Origin: Clostridiales bacterium
GTDB lineage: Bacteria > Bacillota > Clostridia > Christensenellales > Aristaeellaceae
NCBI GenBank assembly: GCA_012513735.1
Contig: JAAZBR010000250.1
Coordinates: 1 to 5,836, forward strand
Direction: 5' to 3'
Length of the DNA stretch: 5,836 nucleotides
Positions 1 through 5,836 of the stretch are shown here, piece by piece. Numbering within the stretch: the stretch's first letter is position 1; the number at the start of each line of letters is the position of its first letter. Made by a program: the position numbers and the translations under genes. Under the pieces are notes generated by a model that saw only the letters and a program-made list of their open reading frames with translations, ran no database searches and was not told where the DNA came from.

Positions 1-1003
1 CATTTGGGTCTTCCTGGCCGGGCTCCTTCTCCCACACGGGATTGGCGGGGTCCTTGCTGGTGAGCGCAATGTCGGCTTTCACCTCTATGGGGGAGATCTT
101 TGTCCGGGCTTCCGCGCTGTAGCCAGGGAAATCAGCGGCGCCCGTGCGGATGTCGGGGGCCTCCGTGGCCCGGGCGATGTGCATGGGCAGCTTGCTGACG
201 ATGCGCTCTCCCCTTGCCAGCGCCTTGTCCTGGGTCAGATAATAGCAGGTGGATGCCCGGTAGATGGGCATGTAGATATCCACGCTGTCCCGGTTGAGAA
301 GCACATCGGGCAGCGGGCGCTCAAACTCGGTAAAGCCGATGTAGCCGCCGCTTTCCTGGGGCTGGTAATCGCTGACGGAGGGGTTGATGTAGGTGTTTTC
401 GTCATAGTAGGCGCCGTCGCCCAGGTACTGGCTGAAAAGCTGGAACCAGGCATAGCCGTCCCGCCCGATCCTCTCCTCTACCTGGGCCCAGAAGGCATCG
501 CCCACCAGGGACTTCAGGCCAAAGGCAACATCCTGGGTGCGGCCGTGGTCCTCATAGGCAGCCAGCTCTGCGGCGTCGGGCTTGCCTTCCAGCAGCTTGC
601 CCGCGGTGGTTTTGCCGGTGACGGTGTAGCTGACATACAGGGATTCGCCGTCATAGTAGCCTTGTTCCAGGGTGAAGGTGGTTTCGGGGAATTCGCCCTC
701 GGCCGGCAGGGTGATGCTTTGCTGACAGGTGTCGGACAGGGTTTCCAGCTTTTCCATTTTATCTTTGTCGTGGGAGTTGCCAGCCAGTTGGCCAAACACG
801 CCCAGGCCCGCGGCGATGGCCACCGCAATGGCTGCCAGCGCCAGCACCATGGCCAGCACCAGCGAAAAAGTAAGCTTCTTCTTTGTCATGGGGTTTTCCT
901 CCTGTGTGAGTTGAAAGAGGAGGGCGTCCCGGCGCTGTTCAAATCCCGCCGGCAGAGGGGGCTGATGCCGCTTGATCTGCCGGATGATGTCGTTTTCACG
1001 CAT
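1..1003 (-). CDS. Single-pass membrane protein, putative anti-sigma/sensor partner of the upstream ECF sigma factor (3' end outside window)
   Basis: I read 334 codons without a stop before the left edge, so the C-terminus is missing. The protein starts with about 40 polar, charged residues (MRENDIIRQIKRHQ...), then a KKK-flanked hydrophobic segment at roughly residues 44-68 that should cross the membrane once. A large, probably extracytoplasmic domain rich in Tyr, Asp and Gly follows. This layout (short cytoplasmic head, one helix, outer domain), directly downstream of an ECF sigma gene, is typical of Clostridia membrane anti-sigma-like proteins. I see no zinc-binding HxxxCxxC motif, so it is not a classical ZAS anti-sigma factor. 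The start at 1003 has AGGAGG at 1013-1018 (9-base spacer) and overlaps the sigma stop by 8 bases (ATGCGTGA), suggesting translational coupling. A second in-frame ATG at 889 also has a perfect AGGAGG. The anti-sigma role is inferred from layout and position; the exact family is not recognised. Confidence 0.75.
   Translation of the reverse strand, partial: MRENDIIRQIKRHQPPLPAGFEQRRDALLFQLTQEENPMTKKKLTFSLVLAMVLALAAIAVAIAAGLGVFGQLAGNSHDKDKMEKLETLSDTCQQSITLPAEGEFPETTFTLEQGYYDGESLYVSYTVTGKTTAGKLLEGKPDAAELAAYEDHGRTQDVAFGLKSLVGDAFWAQVEERIGRDGYAWFQLFSQYLGDGAYYDENTYINPSVSDYQPQESGGYIGFTEFERPLPDVLLNRDSVDIYMPIYRASTCYYLTQDKALARGERIVSKLPMHIARATEAPDIRTGAADFPGYSAEARTKISPIEVKADIALTSKDPANPVWEKEPGQEDPN
898..903 (-). 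promoter_or_regulatory. Internal Shine-Dalgarno before a second in-frame ATG
   Basis: AGGAGG lies inside the anti-sigma-like gene, 8 bases upstream of an in-frame ATG whose first base is at 889. The ATG begins a K-rich segment followed directly by the membrane helix (MTKKKLTFSLVLAM). If used, it would give a form lacking the first 38 residues, the presumed cytoplasmic sigma-binding head, and the remainder would look like a signal-anchor protein. Part of the match follows from the codons for the Gln-Glu-Glu run, so it could be coincidental. The spacing is nonetheless as good as at any annotated start in the window. Confidence 0.45.
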
Positions 1004-1490
1004 GGGCTGCTTCCTCCTGTTCCAGTTGTTGTTTCAGCAGTTTCAAGGTTCGGCTGATGGTCACGGATACGCTGCCCCGGGGCAGCCGCAGGATGCGGGC
1101 GATCTCCTTCACCGGCATGTCCTCCCCGTAGCGAAGCTGCATGATCAGCCGGCTCTTGGGCGGCAGCCCGGTCAGGTAAGCCCATACGGGGGTTTCTTCC
1201 CGGGGTGTCTCCGGTTGAAAGGCCTCCATGTCCTGGGCGGCATATTCCCGCTGGCCCCGCCTCAGCATGTCGTAGCCGGCGTTCACCGTGGCCCTGATCA
1301 GGTAGGCCCGGATGGCATCCCACGACCGGATGCGGTGTAGCCCCTGGTAGCAGTTGACGATGGCGGTGGATACGGCGTCCTCGGCGTCGGCGTTGTTTCT
1401 CAGCAGGCTCCAGGCCGCCCGGAACATGGCGGGGGAATGCGCCCGCACAGCCGTTACAAACCGCTCATCCTGTTCAAGCTTGATGGTCAC
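996..1490 (-). CDS. ECF-type (sigma-70 family) RNA polymerase sigma factor
   Basis: This 164-residue protein would direct RNA polymerase to a small set of promoters, probably under control of the membrane protein encoded next to it. Sigma region 2 covers about residues 15-78, with the usual core-binding stretch around RNNADAEDAVSTAIVNCYQG and a following segment ending MLRRGQRE. Region 4 covers about residues 105-156, with the helix-turn-helix around MPVKEIARILRLPRGSVSVT and a basic end (SRTLKLLKQQ). Regions 1 and 3 are absent, and the length is normal for an ECF sigma. I chose the GTG at 1490 because AAGGAG sits at 1497-1502 with a 6-base spacer and homology starts just after it. A longer reading frame to 1643 would add 51 residues with no sigma similarity, running through the promoter. 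The TGA stop overlaps the start of the next gene by 8 bases. The regulon and inducing signal cannot be told from the sequence. Confidence 0.92.
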   Translation of the reverse strand: MTIKLEQDERFVTAVRAHSPAMFRAAWSLLRNNADAEDAVSTAIVNCYQGLHRIRSWDAIRAYLIRATVNAGYDMLRRGQREYAAQDMEAFQPETPREETPVWAYLTGLPPKSRLIMQLRYGEDMPVKEIARILRLPRGSVSVTISRTLKLLKQQLEQEEAAHA

Positions 1491-1496
1491 ATGACA

Positions 1497-1502
1497 CTCC
1501 TT
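1497..1502 (-). promoter_or_regulatory. Shine-Dalgarno that decides the sigma factor GTG start
   Basis: AAGGAG is followed by TGTCAT and then the GTG start codon. The same stretch contains an out-of-frame ATG, two bases upstream of the GTG and overlapping it, that is followed at once by TGA. The ribosome therefore meets a start-stop (ATGTGA) only 4 bases after the Shine-Dalgarno, and the sigma GTG at 6 bases. Confidence 0.7.
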
Positions 1503-1509
1503 GCATTGA

Positions 1510-1519
1510 TATCGCGATA
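1510..1519. promoter_or_regulatory. Perfect 10-bp palindrome at the predicted transcription start of the sigma operon
   Basis: TATCGCGATA reads the same on both strands. It begins 5 bases downstream of the predicted -10 box and so covers the expected transcription start. This is a classic position for a repressor operator, but a 10-bp palindrome can arise by chance and no partner site was seen. Confidence 0.35.
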
Positions 1520-1524
1520 CATCT

Positions 1525-1553
1525 ATTAGACGGTGCAGGGGCGGGTTTGGCAA
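1525..1553 (-). promoter_or_regulatory. Predicted promoter of the sigma/anti-sigma operon
   Basis: TTGCCA (1548-1553) and TCTAAT (1525-1530) are separated by exactly 17 bases, each matching the housekeeping consensus at 5 of 6 positions. Transcription should begin near 1518, giving a leader of about 28 bases before the GTG. The -10 box lies within CGTCTAA (1526-1532), which also resembles the -10 element of ECF promoters, so autoregulation by the encoded sigma is possible. However, I see no convincing ECF -35 (an AAC motif) at the right distance. Confidence 0.6.
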
Positions 1554-1626
1554 CATGATATGATTATTTGTATGCTGTCCTTCTGTAAACTGCTGGTAGG
1601 GGAGCGTCATCGTGGGTAAGGAATAA

Positions 1627-1670
1627 CAACAATCTTTCCGCATGTGAACACATCATCGCGGTGGTTGTTG
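1627..1670 (-). terminator. Imperfect hairpin, possible terminator upstream of the sigma operon
   Basis: Read on the minus strand, this is a long interrupted stem. CAACAA (1665-1670) pairs with TTGTTG (1627-1632), CCGC (1658-1661) with GCGG (1638-1641), and ATGTG (1649-1653) with CACAT (1642-1646), with small internal loops and a tight tip. It is followed by TTATTCC, a weak U-rich tail. It could end transcripts coming from the broken SH3 gene before the sigma promoter. The internal loops and broken tail make this tentative. Confidence 0.3.
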
Positions 1671-1697
1671 GCTCCCTGCTATGTGGAAGGTGCGGTC

Positions 1698-1716
1698 GGC
1701 GTGGCGCCACCACGCC
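1698..1716 (+). other. GC-rich hairpin with a plus-strand T-rich tail, no matching gene
   Basis: GGCGTGG (1698-1704) and CCACGCC (1710-1716) form a 7-bp stem around a 5-base loop. On the plus strand it is followed by TCCCTTTTCTG, a poor terminator tail. No plus-strand gene needs ending here, and on the minus strand there is no T tract. It may be a chance or relic structure in the region between the broken SH3 gene and the sigma operon. I see no small gene or RNA gene elsewhere in that region (1491-1764). Confidence 0.3.
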
Positions 1717-1764
1717 TCCCTTTTCTGTTGCTTGTAATGGAGCAATAGCCCATCACTTTGCGTG

Positions 1765-2510
1765 CTATGGATGCAGTTCCATCGTATTCAGCGCGTAGCG
1801 AAACCGCGCACACCTGGGGTGCGCGGCTTCCTCTGGGTGTTCGATGACGCAGACAAAGCTTCTGCCTTCCGACTGAAGACAGATGACCTGGCTCACCTGC
1901 CCCTGCCGATAGGCATAGAAGCCGGCCTTGCTTTCCATTGGATAGCGGGGCAGCAGGAAGTCCTCCGGGCCATCCCACATGCGGACATGGGCCTACCGGG
2001 CATCAGGACTGATGCCATACACGGTGACAAGGGCGCCGTCCCGGTACTTGCCCACCACAGTGGCATCCAGGCCGGGGCTTTTGTGCAGGTTCAGCCAGCA
2101 TCCGGGCTGCTGTTGGCCACGATCATTTCGGGCAGAAAGGGCGCTCCCTTCTGAAACGGCTGCCCGGGAAGCAGGTTGTCTCCAAACACATACCCTCACT
2201 GGCTGCGGAACCGGACCTGCACCCACTGCTGATGGGGATCGGACAGGCAGTGCACCTCCAGGCCTGGGTAGTACCAGGCCATCACTGCGGCATCCGCTGA
2301 GGGGCCGGCCCTGAAGGCTACCATGCTGTCCTCCTGGCTGGTGAGCAGGGCGGTACCATAGGTTTGCTCGGCGTTTCGGGTGTTCAGGTATGCAGGGGAA
2401 GAGCGGTCGCTGCCGGGCGCGCCCTGTTGTGAAGCCAGGGCCGTGCTGCACATCGCCATTAGAACAATCAACAGGGTGAAGCCCGTTTTGAAGAGCGTTC
2501 TCAGCTTCAT
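1765..2510 (-). pseudogene. Broken gene for a secreted SH3-repeat protein
   Basis: The intact product would be a secreted protein of about 248 residues. It would have a signal peptide (MKLRTLFKTGF..., hydrophobic core, cleavage likely after ALA at residues 24-26) and two bacterial SH3-like segments of the type often linked to cell-wall binding. The first covers about residues 61-100 (FRAGPSADAAV ... WVQVRF). The second carries LNLHKSPGLDATVVGKY. Three lesions break it. A TGA at 2196-2198 ends the first piece after 104 codons. A one-base deletion near 2098-2099 shifts the frame just before WLNLHKSPG. A TAG at 1993-1995 sits before AHVRMWDGP, where these repeats usually have Trp (W-x-x-V), so TGG to TAG fits. 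Coding sense continues across all three to the TAG at 1765. The two stops differ, so a reassigned codon does not explain them. I chose the ATG at 2510 for its signal peptide and an AAAGG upstream; that ribosome site is weak. The first fragment could still be made and exported. Confidence 0.8.
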
Positions 2511-2527
2511 TTTCTCATCAACCTTTC

Positions 2528-2558
2528 CCGGCATGTTTGCCGGTTCTTCCGGGCCGGC
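2528..2558 (-). other. Two mutually exclusive hairpins in the leader of the SH3 pseudogene
   Basis: The segment 2539-2543 (GCCGG on the plus strand) can pair with 2528-2532, as part of a 6-bp stem CCGGCA/TGCCGG with a 4-base loop. It can instead pair with 2554-2558 (CCGGC, 10-base loop). The first stem lies just upstream of the weak ribosome-binding site. Such alternatives can act as regulatory switches, but GC-rich sequence makes them common by chance. Elsewhere in 2511-2698 I see no clear promoter. Confidence 0.25.
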
Positions 2559-2698
2559 GTTTGCAATGGTACAACCATATCAACGAAACAGCGGGGCCGT
2601 TTCATTCGTCTGCTGCCAACAAAAGGCTTTTACAGGGCTTTTGTGGAGTGTCTTAAAATGCACGGGGGCAGCCGCTTGCTTACGATACAGGCTGGACA

Positions 2699-2741
2699 GA
2701 AAAAATAAAGGGAAGGCTACACTGACTGCGGCCTTCCCTTT
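2699..2741 (-). terminator. Intrinsic terminator of the tldD-tldE operon
   Basis: A perfect 11-bp stem, AAAGGGAAGGC (2731-2741 read on the minus strand) with GCCTTCCCTTT (2707-2717), encloses a 13-base loop. It is followed by ATTTTTTC on the minus strand. It starts 15 bases after the tldE stop codon and separates this operon from the SH3 pseudogene. Confidence 0.93.
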
Positions 2742-2756
2742 GCTATGAGCAGCGCA

Positions 2757-4049
2757 CTATTTGCCCGATATCACGATGCCGTCCACCGCAATCCAGGGGA
2801 GCACGCGCCAGCCGTCCTGAACGGTTTCCCGGCTGATGCCGCGGACGTGGTTCAGCATATCGCCCAGGTTGCCGGAGATCATGGTCTCGCTGACGGCGGG
2901 GCCTACCTGGCCCTTTTTTATCAGAAAGCTGTTCTTGGCCACGCCGGAGAAGTCGCCGTTGCTGGCCGGGCTGCCGCCGGAGAACCGGCTGACCAGCAGG
3001 CCCCTGTCGATGCACCGGAGGATGTCTGCAAAAGATTGATCGCCTGCCGGCATGATCACGCTGAAACTGGCGCTGGGCGCAGGCGGCAGACCGATTTTGT
3101 TGGCAACATAGCTGGACAGCATGAACTGCTGGAGCACGCCATCTTTGATCAGATCGTAATCCTGGCTCAGCCGCCCGTCGTCCAGATAGCGTTCGCCGCA
3201 TACGACGGCGGGGTCATGGGGCGCAATGCGCAGCGTCAGGCGCTGGTCGGCCACCCGGGCGCCCAGCTTGTCCTTCCAGGGGCTGGTGCCGTCCAGCAGG
3301 CCGCCATCCCCCGCGAAGGTGGAAATCAGGGATTCCAGAATGTCGGCTGCGCAACCCGGGGTGAAGACCACCGTCCCCTCGTACTTGTCCTCAGGAGCCA
3401 CGGTGTCGATCTGCCGCCCGATGTCTTCAAGGGTCTGGCGCAGATCGGCCAGCTCAATGAAAGGCTTTTCCAGGCTGTCGGTTGAAAAGCCAGTGAAGTT
3501 GAAGGAGGAGGTTTTGTCGCCCTCATGGCCGCTGACCGTGATAAACAGCCCATAATCGCCTGCCAGGGTACGGTAGTCGGCCCCCAGATTGTTCAGGTAG
3601 ACGCTTTCCACCCGATCGTGGGAGACGATCATCTGCTCCACCATCACCTTGGGATATTCCTGCTTGATGGTGTCCAACAGCTCCCGGGTGCGCTGGAACA
3701 GCTTCTCCGTGTCACCCTCCGGGGTACCCTGGGTAAAGCGATCCTGTGTGCCGGGGTAAAGCTGCCAGGCCTCGTCCGGGCTGGCGCTCTGGGCGGAGAG
3801 CAGGCAATCCTGCACGGCCTTTTTGATGCCTTCCCCGCTCAGGTCATTGCCGGCCACCTTGCCGCGCCTGTGATCCTTGATGAGGGTCAGATCCAGCCCC
3901 TTGTCAAAGGTGGTGCGCAGCAGACTGAACCTGCCGCTGTCCACGGTAAACTCCCGCTTTTCCGATACCCGGGCCCGGGCGCTGCACATCCCGGCGCCGG
4001 TGTCTGTCAGCCCGCTCAGGGCCAGGGCTGCCGCTTCATATGTCGTCAT
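2757..4049 (-). CDS. tldE: TldE/PmbA, non-metal-binding subunit of the TldD/TldE peptidase
   Basis: In the known family, TldE pairs with TldD to form a peptidase whose active site lies in a chamber. The E. coli pair removes the leader of microcin B17 and degrades the antitoxin CcdA. This 430-residue protein is slightly shorter than the E. coli one and appears complete. An N-terminal domain (about 20-215) includes a family-typical stretch around VYLNNLGADYR. The C-terminal domain (about 225-430) carries the signature FSGGSPASNGDFSGVAKNSF at 356-375, then a basic turn and ETMISGNLGDML at 388-399. It has no HExxxH: where TldD has the zinc motif, this protein reads DILESLISTFAG. That separates it from TldD. 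AGGAGG at 4058-4063 lies 8 bases before the ATG, inside the end of tldD. The two genes are one base apart (TAA-T-ATG), so the subunits should be made together. The stop is TAG, followed by a strong terminator. The natural substrate is unknown here. Confidence 0.93.
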   Translation of the reverse strand: MTTYEAAALALSGLTDTGAGMCSARARVSEKREFTVDSGRFSLLRTTFDKGLDLTLIKDHRRGKVAGNDLSGEGIKKAVQDCLLSAQSASPDEAWQLYPGTQDRFTQGTPEGDTEKLFQRTRELLDTIKQEYPKVMVEQMIVSHDRVESVYLNNLGADYRTLAGDYGLFITVSGHEGDKTSSFNFTGFSTDSLEKPFIELADLRQTLEDIGRQIDTVAPEDKYEGTVVFTPGCAADILESLISTFAGDGGLLDGTSPWKDKLGARVADQRLTLRIAPHDPAVVCGERYLDDGRLSQDYDLIKDGVLQQFMLSSYVANKIGLPPAPSASFSVIMPAGDQSFADILRCIDRGLLVSRFSGGSPASNGDFSGVAKNSFLIKKGQVGPAVSETMISGNLGDMLNHVRGISRETVQDGWRVLPWIAVDGIVISGK

Positions 4050-4050
4050 A

Positions 4051-5436
4051 TTACTTGCCTCCTATGGTGAGCCTGCACTTGAGCTCCGGGCCGCCGAGGC
4101 CCACCGGCATCATCTGCTTTTTGCCGCAGAAGCCCGAGCTGTTCCAGCTCATCTGATCGCTGACCATGGTGACGGATTTGAGCATCTCAAAGGCGACGCC
4201 CGATATGGTGGTGTCGCGGATGGCGCGCCCCAGCTTGCCCTGTTTGATCTCATAGCCCATGGTGATGCCGAACATGAATTCACCCGTGCTGTCCGCCTGG
4301 CCGTTGCCGGTATGCAGCAGGTAGTAGCCGTCGTCCACCGAGGCGATCATGTCGCTCAGCTTATCCTGACCCGGGTGCACGGCGGTATTGCGCATGCGGA
4401 TCAGCGGCTCATCGCTAAACAGCCAGGCCCGGGCATTGCCTTGGGGGGCCATGCCGAAGTGCTGGGCGCTCTGGCGGTTGTGCATGTAGCCCTTCAGGAT
4501 ACCCCGGTCGATCAGCAGGGCATCCTGTGCCTCCACGCCCTCATCATCCACATAGACGGGCAGGGGGGCGGTTTCACCAAAGGCGCTGTGGGCAAAATCG
4601 GTCATGGACACCAGCTCGCTGGCCACCTGTTTGTTGAGCATGGGGCCGGCCACCGAGCCGCCCAGCACCAGGTCGGCCTCCACCGTGTGGCCCACGGCCT
4701 CATGGGCCAGCATGCCGGCCAGCTCGCCGGCCAGGATGACCGTGTGCTGCCCTGCCCTGGCGTAGACGCCCTCGCGCTTTTGCATCAGCATCTGATAGAG
4801 CTGGTCGATCGGCTCGTGCAGATCCTTGGGATCGGTGAACCGGGTATCGAAGGTGCCCCGGCCGCCAAAGGGCTGAAACACCTCCACGGGTGCGCCGTCT
4901 GCTGCGTTGGCGCTGAGGAACACATACACATAGCTGCGCGGCGCCAGGATGTGGCTGCTCAGGCCGTCGGAGGTGGTGAGCAGCTTTTCCATGCTGTCGC
5001 TGGATGTGATCAGCGTACGGCTCTCCAAGTTAGGGTAGGTTTTTTGGATGTGCTCATCCAGCTCGGTCAGATAGTCGATATAGTGTTTCTGGGGCAGGTC
5101 GGTGAAATCGGGCTGTCTTGGCCCTTCGCCCCGGCGGATTGCGGGCAGTGGTTCTGCGCCCCGGCCGGCATGGCCGGCCAGAAAGGCGGCGTTTTCCGTG
5201 GCGCTCTTCAATACCTTGCGCACGGCGTCATCGTTCAGCTCCGCCGCCGAGGCAAAGCCATAGATGCCGTCCTGGTATACCCGGGCGCCCACACCCTTGG
5301 TGTCGGTGCGCATGTTGGTGACCAGGTTGCCCTTCAGCAGGCTGACCTGTCTGCGCAGGTTGCGCTGGGCCCTCAGCTCGGTACTGGCGCCCGGCGCAAA
5401 GGCCTCCCGGTGGCGGGAGATCATATCAGCTAACAA
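4051..5436 (-). CDS. tldD: TldD, zinc metalloprotease subunit of the TldD/TldE peptidase
   Basis: This catalytic partner of TldE cleaves unfolded or leader-type peptides using one zinc ion. At 461 residues it is close to the usual length. The N-terminal domain (to about 210) includes the conserved stretch KGVGARVYQDGIYGFAS at 47-63. The C-terminal domain holds HEAVGH at 245-250: both histidines should bind zinc and Glu246 should act in catalysis. Near the C-terminus SGFCGKK places Cys437 as the likely third zinc ligand. Other TldD hallmarks include VYVDDEGV at 294-301 and TGNGQADSTGEFMFGI at 376-391. All key residues are present, so the enzyme is probably active. I accept a TTG start at 5436 because AGGAGG at 5445-5450 gives an 8-base spacer. 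The first in-frame ATG, four codons later, is 20 bases from it. A promoter lies just upstream. No precursor peptide gene is visible next to it, so a housekeeping or distant-substrate role is as likely as peptide maturation. Confidence 0.95.
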   Translation of the reverse strand: MLADMISRHREAFAPGASTELRAQRNLRRQVSLLKGNLVTNMRTDTKGVGARVYQDGIYGFASAAELNDDAVRKVLKSATENAAFLAGHAGRGAEPLPAIRRGEGPRQPDFTDLPQKHYIDYLTELDEHIQKTYPNLESRTLITSSDSMEKLLTTSDGLSSHILAPRSYVYVFLSANAADGAPVEVFQPFGGRGTFDTRFTDPKDLHEPIDQLYQMLMQKREGVYARAGQHTVILAGELAGMLAHEAVGHTVEADLVLGGSVAGPMLNKQVASELVSMTDFAHSAFGETAPLPVYVDDEGVEAQDALLIDRGILKGYMHNRQSAQHFGMAPQGNARAWLFSDEPLIRMRNTAVHPGQDKLSDMIASVDDGYYLLHTGNGQADSTGEFMFGITMGYEIKQGKLGRAIRDTTISGVAFEMLKSVTMVSDQMSWNSSGFCGKKQMMPVGLGGPELKCRLTIGGK

Positions 5437-5470
5437 AACGCTGCCCTCCTTTGTTCCTTAACTCGTGAAC

Positions 5471-5499
5471 AGTATACCCGCCGCGCCTGGAGAGCGCAA
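5471..5499 (-). promoter_or_regulatory. Predicted promoter of the tldD-tldE operon
   Basis: TTGCGC (5494-5499) and TATACT (5471-5476) are spaced by exactly 17 bases, with a strong -10 (5 of 6) and a fair -35 (4 of 6). Transcription should start near 5464, leaving a short leader of under 30 bases that contains the AGGAGG site. Confidence 0.7.
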
Positions 5500-5600
5500 A
5501 CGGGTAAGTGCTGGTGGATGGGCCTGGTGATAACGGCTCTTTGCATGTGCATTGCAACAGGCCATGCCACAAGTACAGCATGATCATATGAAAAGCATAG

Positions 5601-5656
5601 AAAAACAAGGAAGACAGCAAAGGGTATCCCTTTTTGGCGTCTCCCCGCTTGCTGTC
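5601..5656 (-). terminator. Probable terminator of the gene at the right edge
   Basis: On the minus strand GACAGCAA (5649-5656) pairs with TTGCTGTC (5613-5620) as an 8-bp outer stem. A competing or nested 6-bp hairpin, AAAGGG/CCCTTT with a 3-base loop, lies at 5619-5633. The stem is followed by TTCCTTGTTTTTC, so the T run is displaced by several bases. It sits 40 bases after the stop of the edge gene. The rest of 5500-5600 shows no gene that I can support. Confidence 0.5.
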
Positions 5657-5696
5657 CCTAATTTCGCAGATTATCTATCCAGCAGGCTGTTGCAAC

Positions 5697-5836
5697 TTAA
5701 GGAAGCAGATCCGGATATTCGCTGAACAGGGGATAGAGGATGGGCTCGTCTTCTTCAATCTGGGGGAAGCGGCCCACCTCGTCATAGAAGCGGTTGTCCA
5801 CATTGTCATCATTCATCACCGACACCTCGCCGATCA
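5697..5836 (-). CDS. C-terminal end of an unidentified protein (5' end outside window)
   Basis: Forty-five complete codons, from the window edge to a TAA stop at 5697-5699, read IGEVSVMNDDNVDNRFYDEV and continue to a tail ending FSEYPDLLP. The piece is strongly acidic with several aromatic and proline residues. The frame is the only open one on the minus strand with coding-like codon use (mostly G/C third positions). A likely terminator follows 40 bases on. I do not recognise the family and the fragment is too short to assign a role. It is a separate transcription unit from tldD, which has its own promoter. Confidence 0.7.
   Translation of the reverse strand, partial: IGEVSVMNDDNVDNRFYDEVGRFPQIEEDEPILYPLFSEYPDLLP

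Noticed and set aside
179..1057. 292-residue open frame on the plus strand, opposite the anti-sigma-like gene
   Set aside because: It is antisense to a gene with a clear membrane segment, ribosome sites and overlap with the sigma gene. Its translation looks like antisense of that coding sequence.
1491..1643. 51-codon N-terminal extension of the sigma factor
   Set aside because: It runs through the predicted promoter and the palindrome and has no sigma similarity. The GTG at 1490 has a well-placed AAGGAG.
1804..1826. 8-bp perfect hairpin (CCGCGCAC/GTGCGCGG) considered as a terminator
   Set aside because: It lies within the coding part of the SH3 pseudogene near its end and has no T tract on the minus strand.
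2585..2603. GAAAC/GTTTC inverted repeat and TGAAAC motif upstream of the SH3 gene, considered as an ECF promoter or operator
   Set aside because: The -35-like TGAAAC has no -10 element at the right spacing, and 5-bp arms are expected by chance.
2745..3485. 246-residue plus-strand frame opposite tldE
   Set aside because: It is a shadow of the conserved TldE C-terminal domain. It begins next to the tldE stop, with no ribosome-binding site found.
3877..5433. 518-residue open frame on the plus strand, opposite tldD
   Set aside because: It lies entirely antisense to a well-supported TldD gene and the start of TldE. It has low-complexity Gly/Ala/His-rich composition and no recognisable motif. It is the shadow expected from GC-rich third positions.
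5426..5620. Small 64-codon minus-strand frame upstream of tldD, considered as a possible precursor peptide
   Set aside because: Its start lies in the upstream terminator stem, no ribosome-binding site was found, the tldD promoter lies inside it, and it overlaps the tldD start. No leader/core pattern is seen.

Overview
The window looks like part of a GC-rich Gram-positive chromosome, most likely Clostridia (Oscillospirales or Christensenellales type). This is an inference from strong AGGAGG ribosome-binding sites, a compact ECF sigma/membrane anti-sigma-like pair, a secreted SH3-repeat protein and a tldD-tldE pair. No taxonomic marker gene is present. Every gene I can support is on the minus strand, so transcription runs from the high coordinates to the low ones. 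The long plus-strand ORFs are codon-bias shadows.

Reading in the direction of transcription, the right edge (5697-5836) holds the last 45 codons of a gene I cannot identify, followed by a plausible hairpin terminator. A good housekeeping-type promoter (5471-5499) then drives a two-gene operon. Its first gene is tldD (4051-5436), the zinc-metalloprotease subunit with HEAVGH. Its second is tldE/pmbA (2757-4049), the non-metal-binding partner. They are separated by one base, and a textbook intrinsic terminator (2699-2741) closes the operon.

Downstream lies a secreted SH3-repeat protein gene (1765-2510) that is broken by a TGA, a one-base frameshift and a TAG. I annotate it as a pseudogene. After an intergenic stretch with imperfect hairpins comes a second promoter (1525-1553). 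It drives an ECF-type sigma factor (996-1490, GTG start) that overlaps by 8 bases a single-pass membrane protein, probably its anti-sigma or sensor partner (1-1003). That last gene runs off the left edge.

Functionally there are two independent modules: a TldD/TldE peptidase complex, and a sigma/membrane-regulator signalling pair. I see no evidence for a wholly new system. The points most worth a second look are the two strong translation starts in the anti-sigma-like gene, the ATG-TGA start-stop overlapping the sigma GTG start, a palindrome at the predicted sigma transcription start, and the lesions in the SH3 gene.
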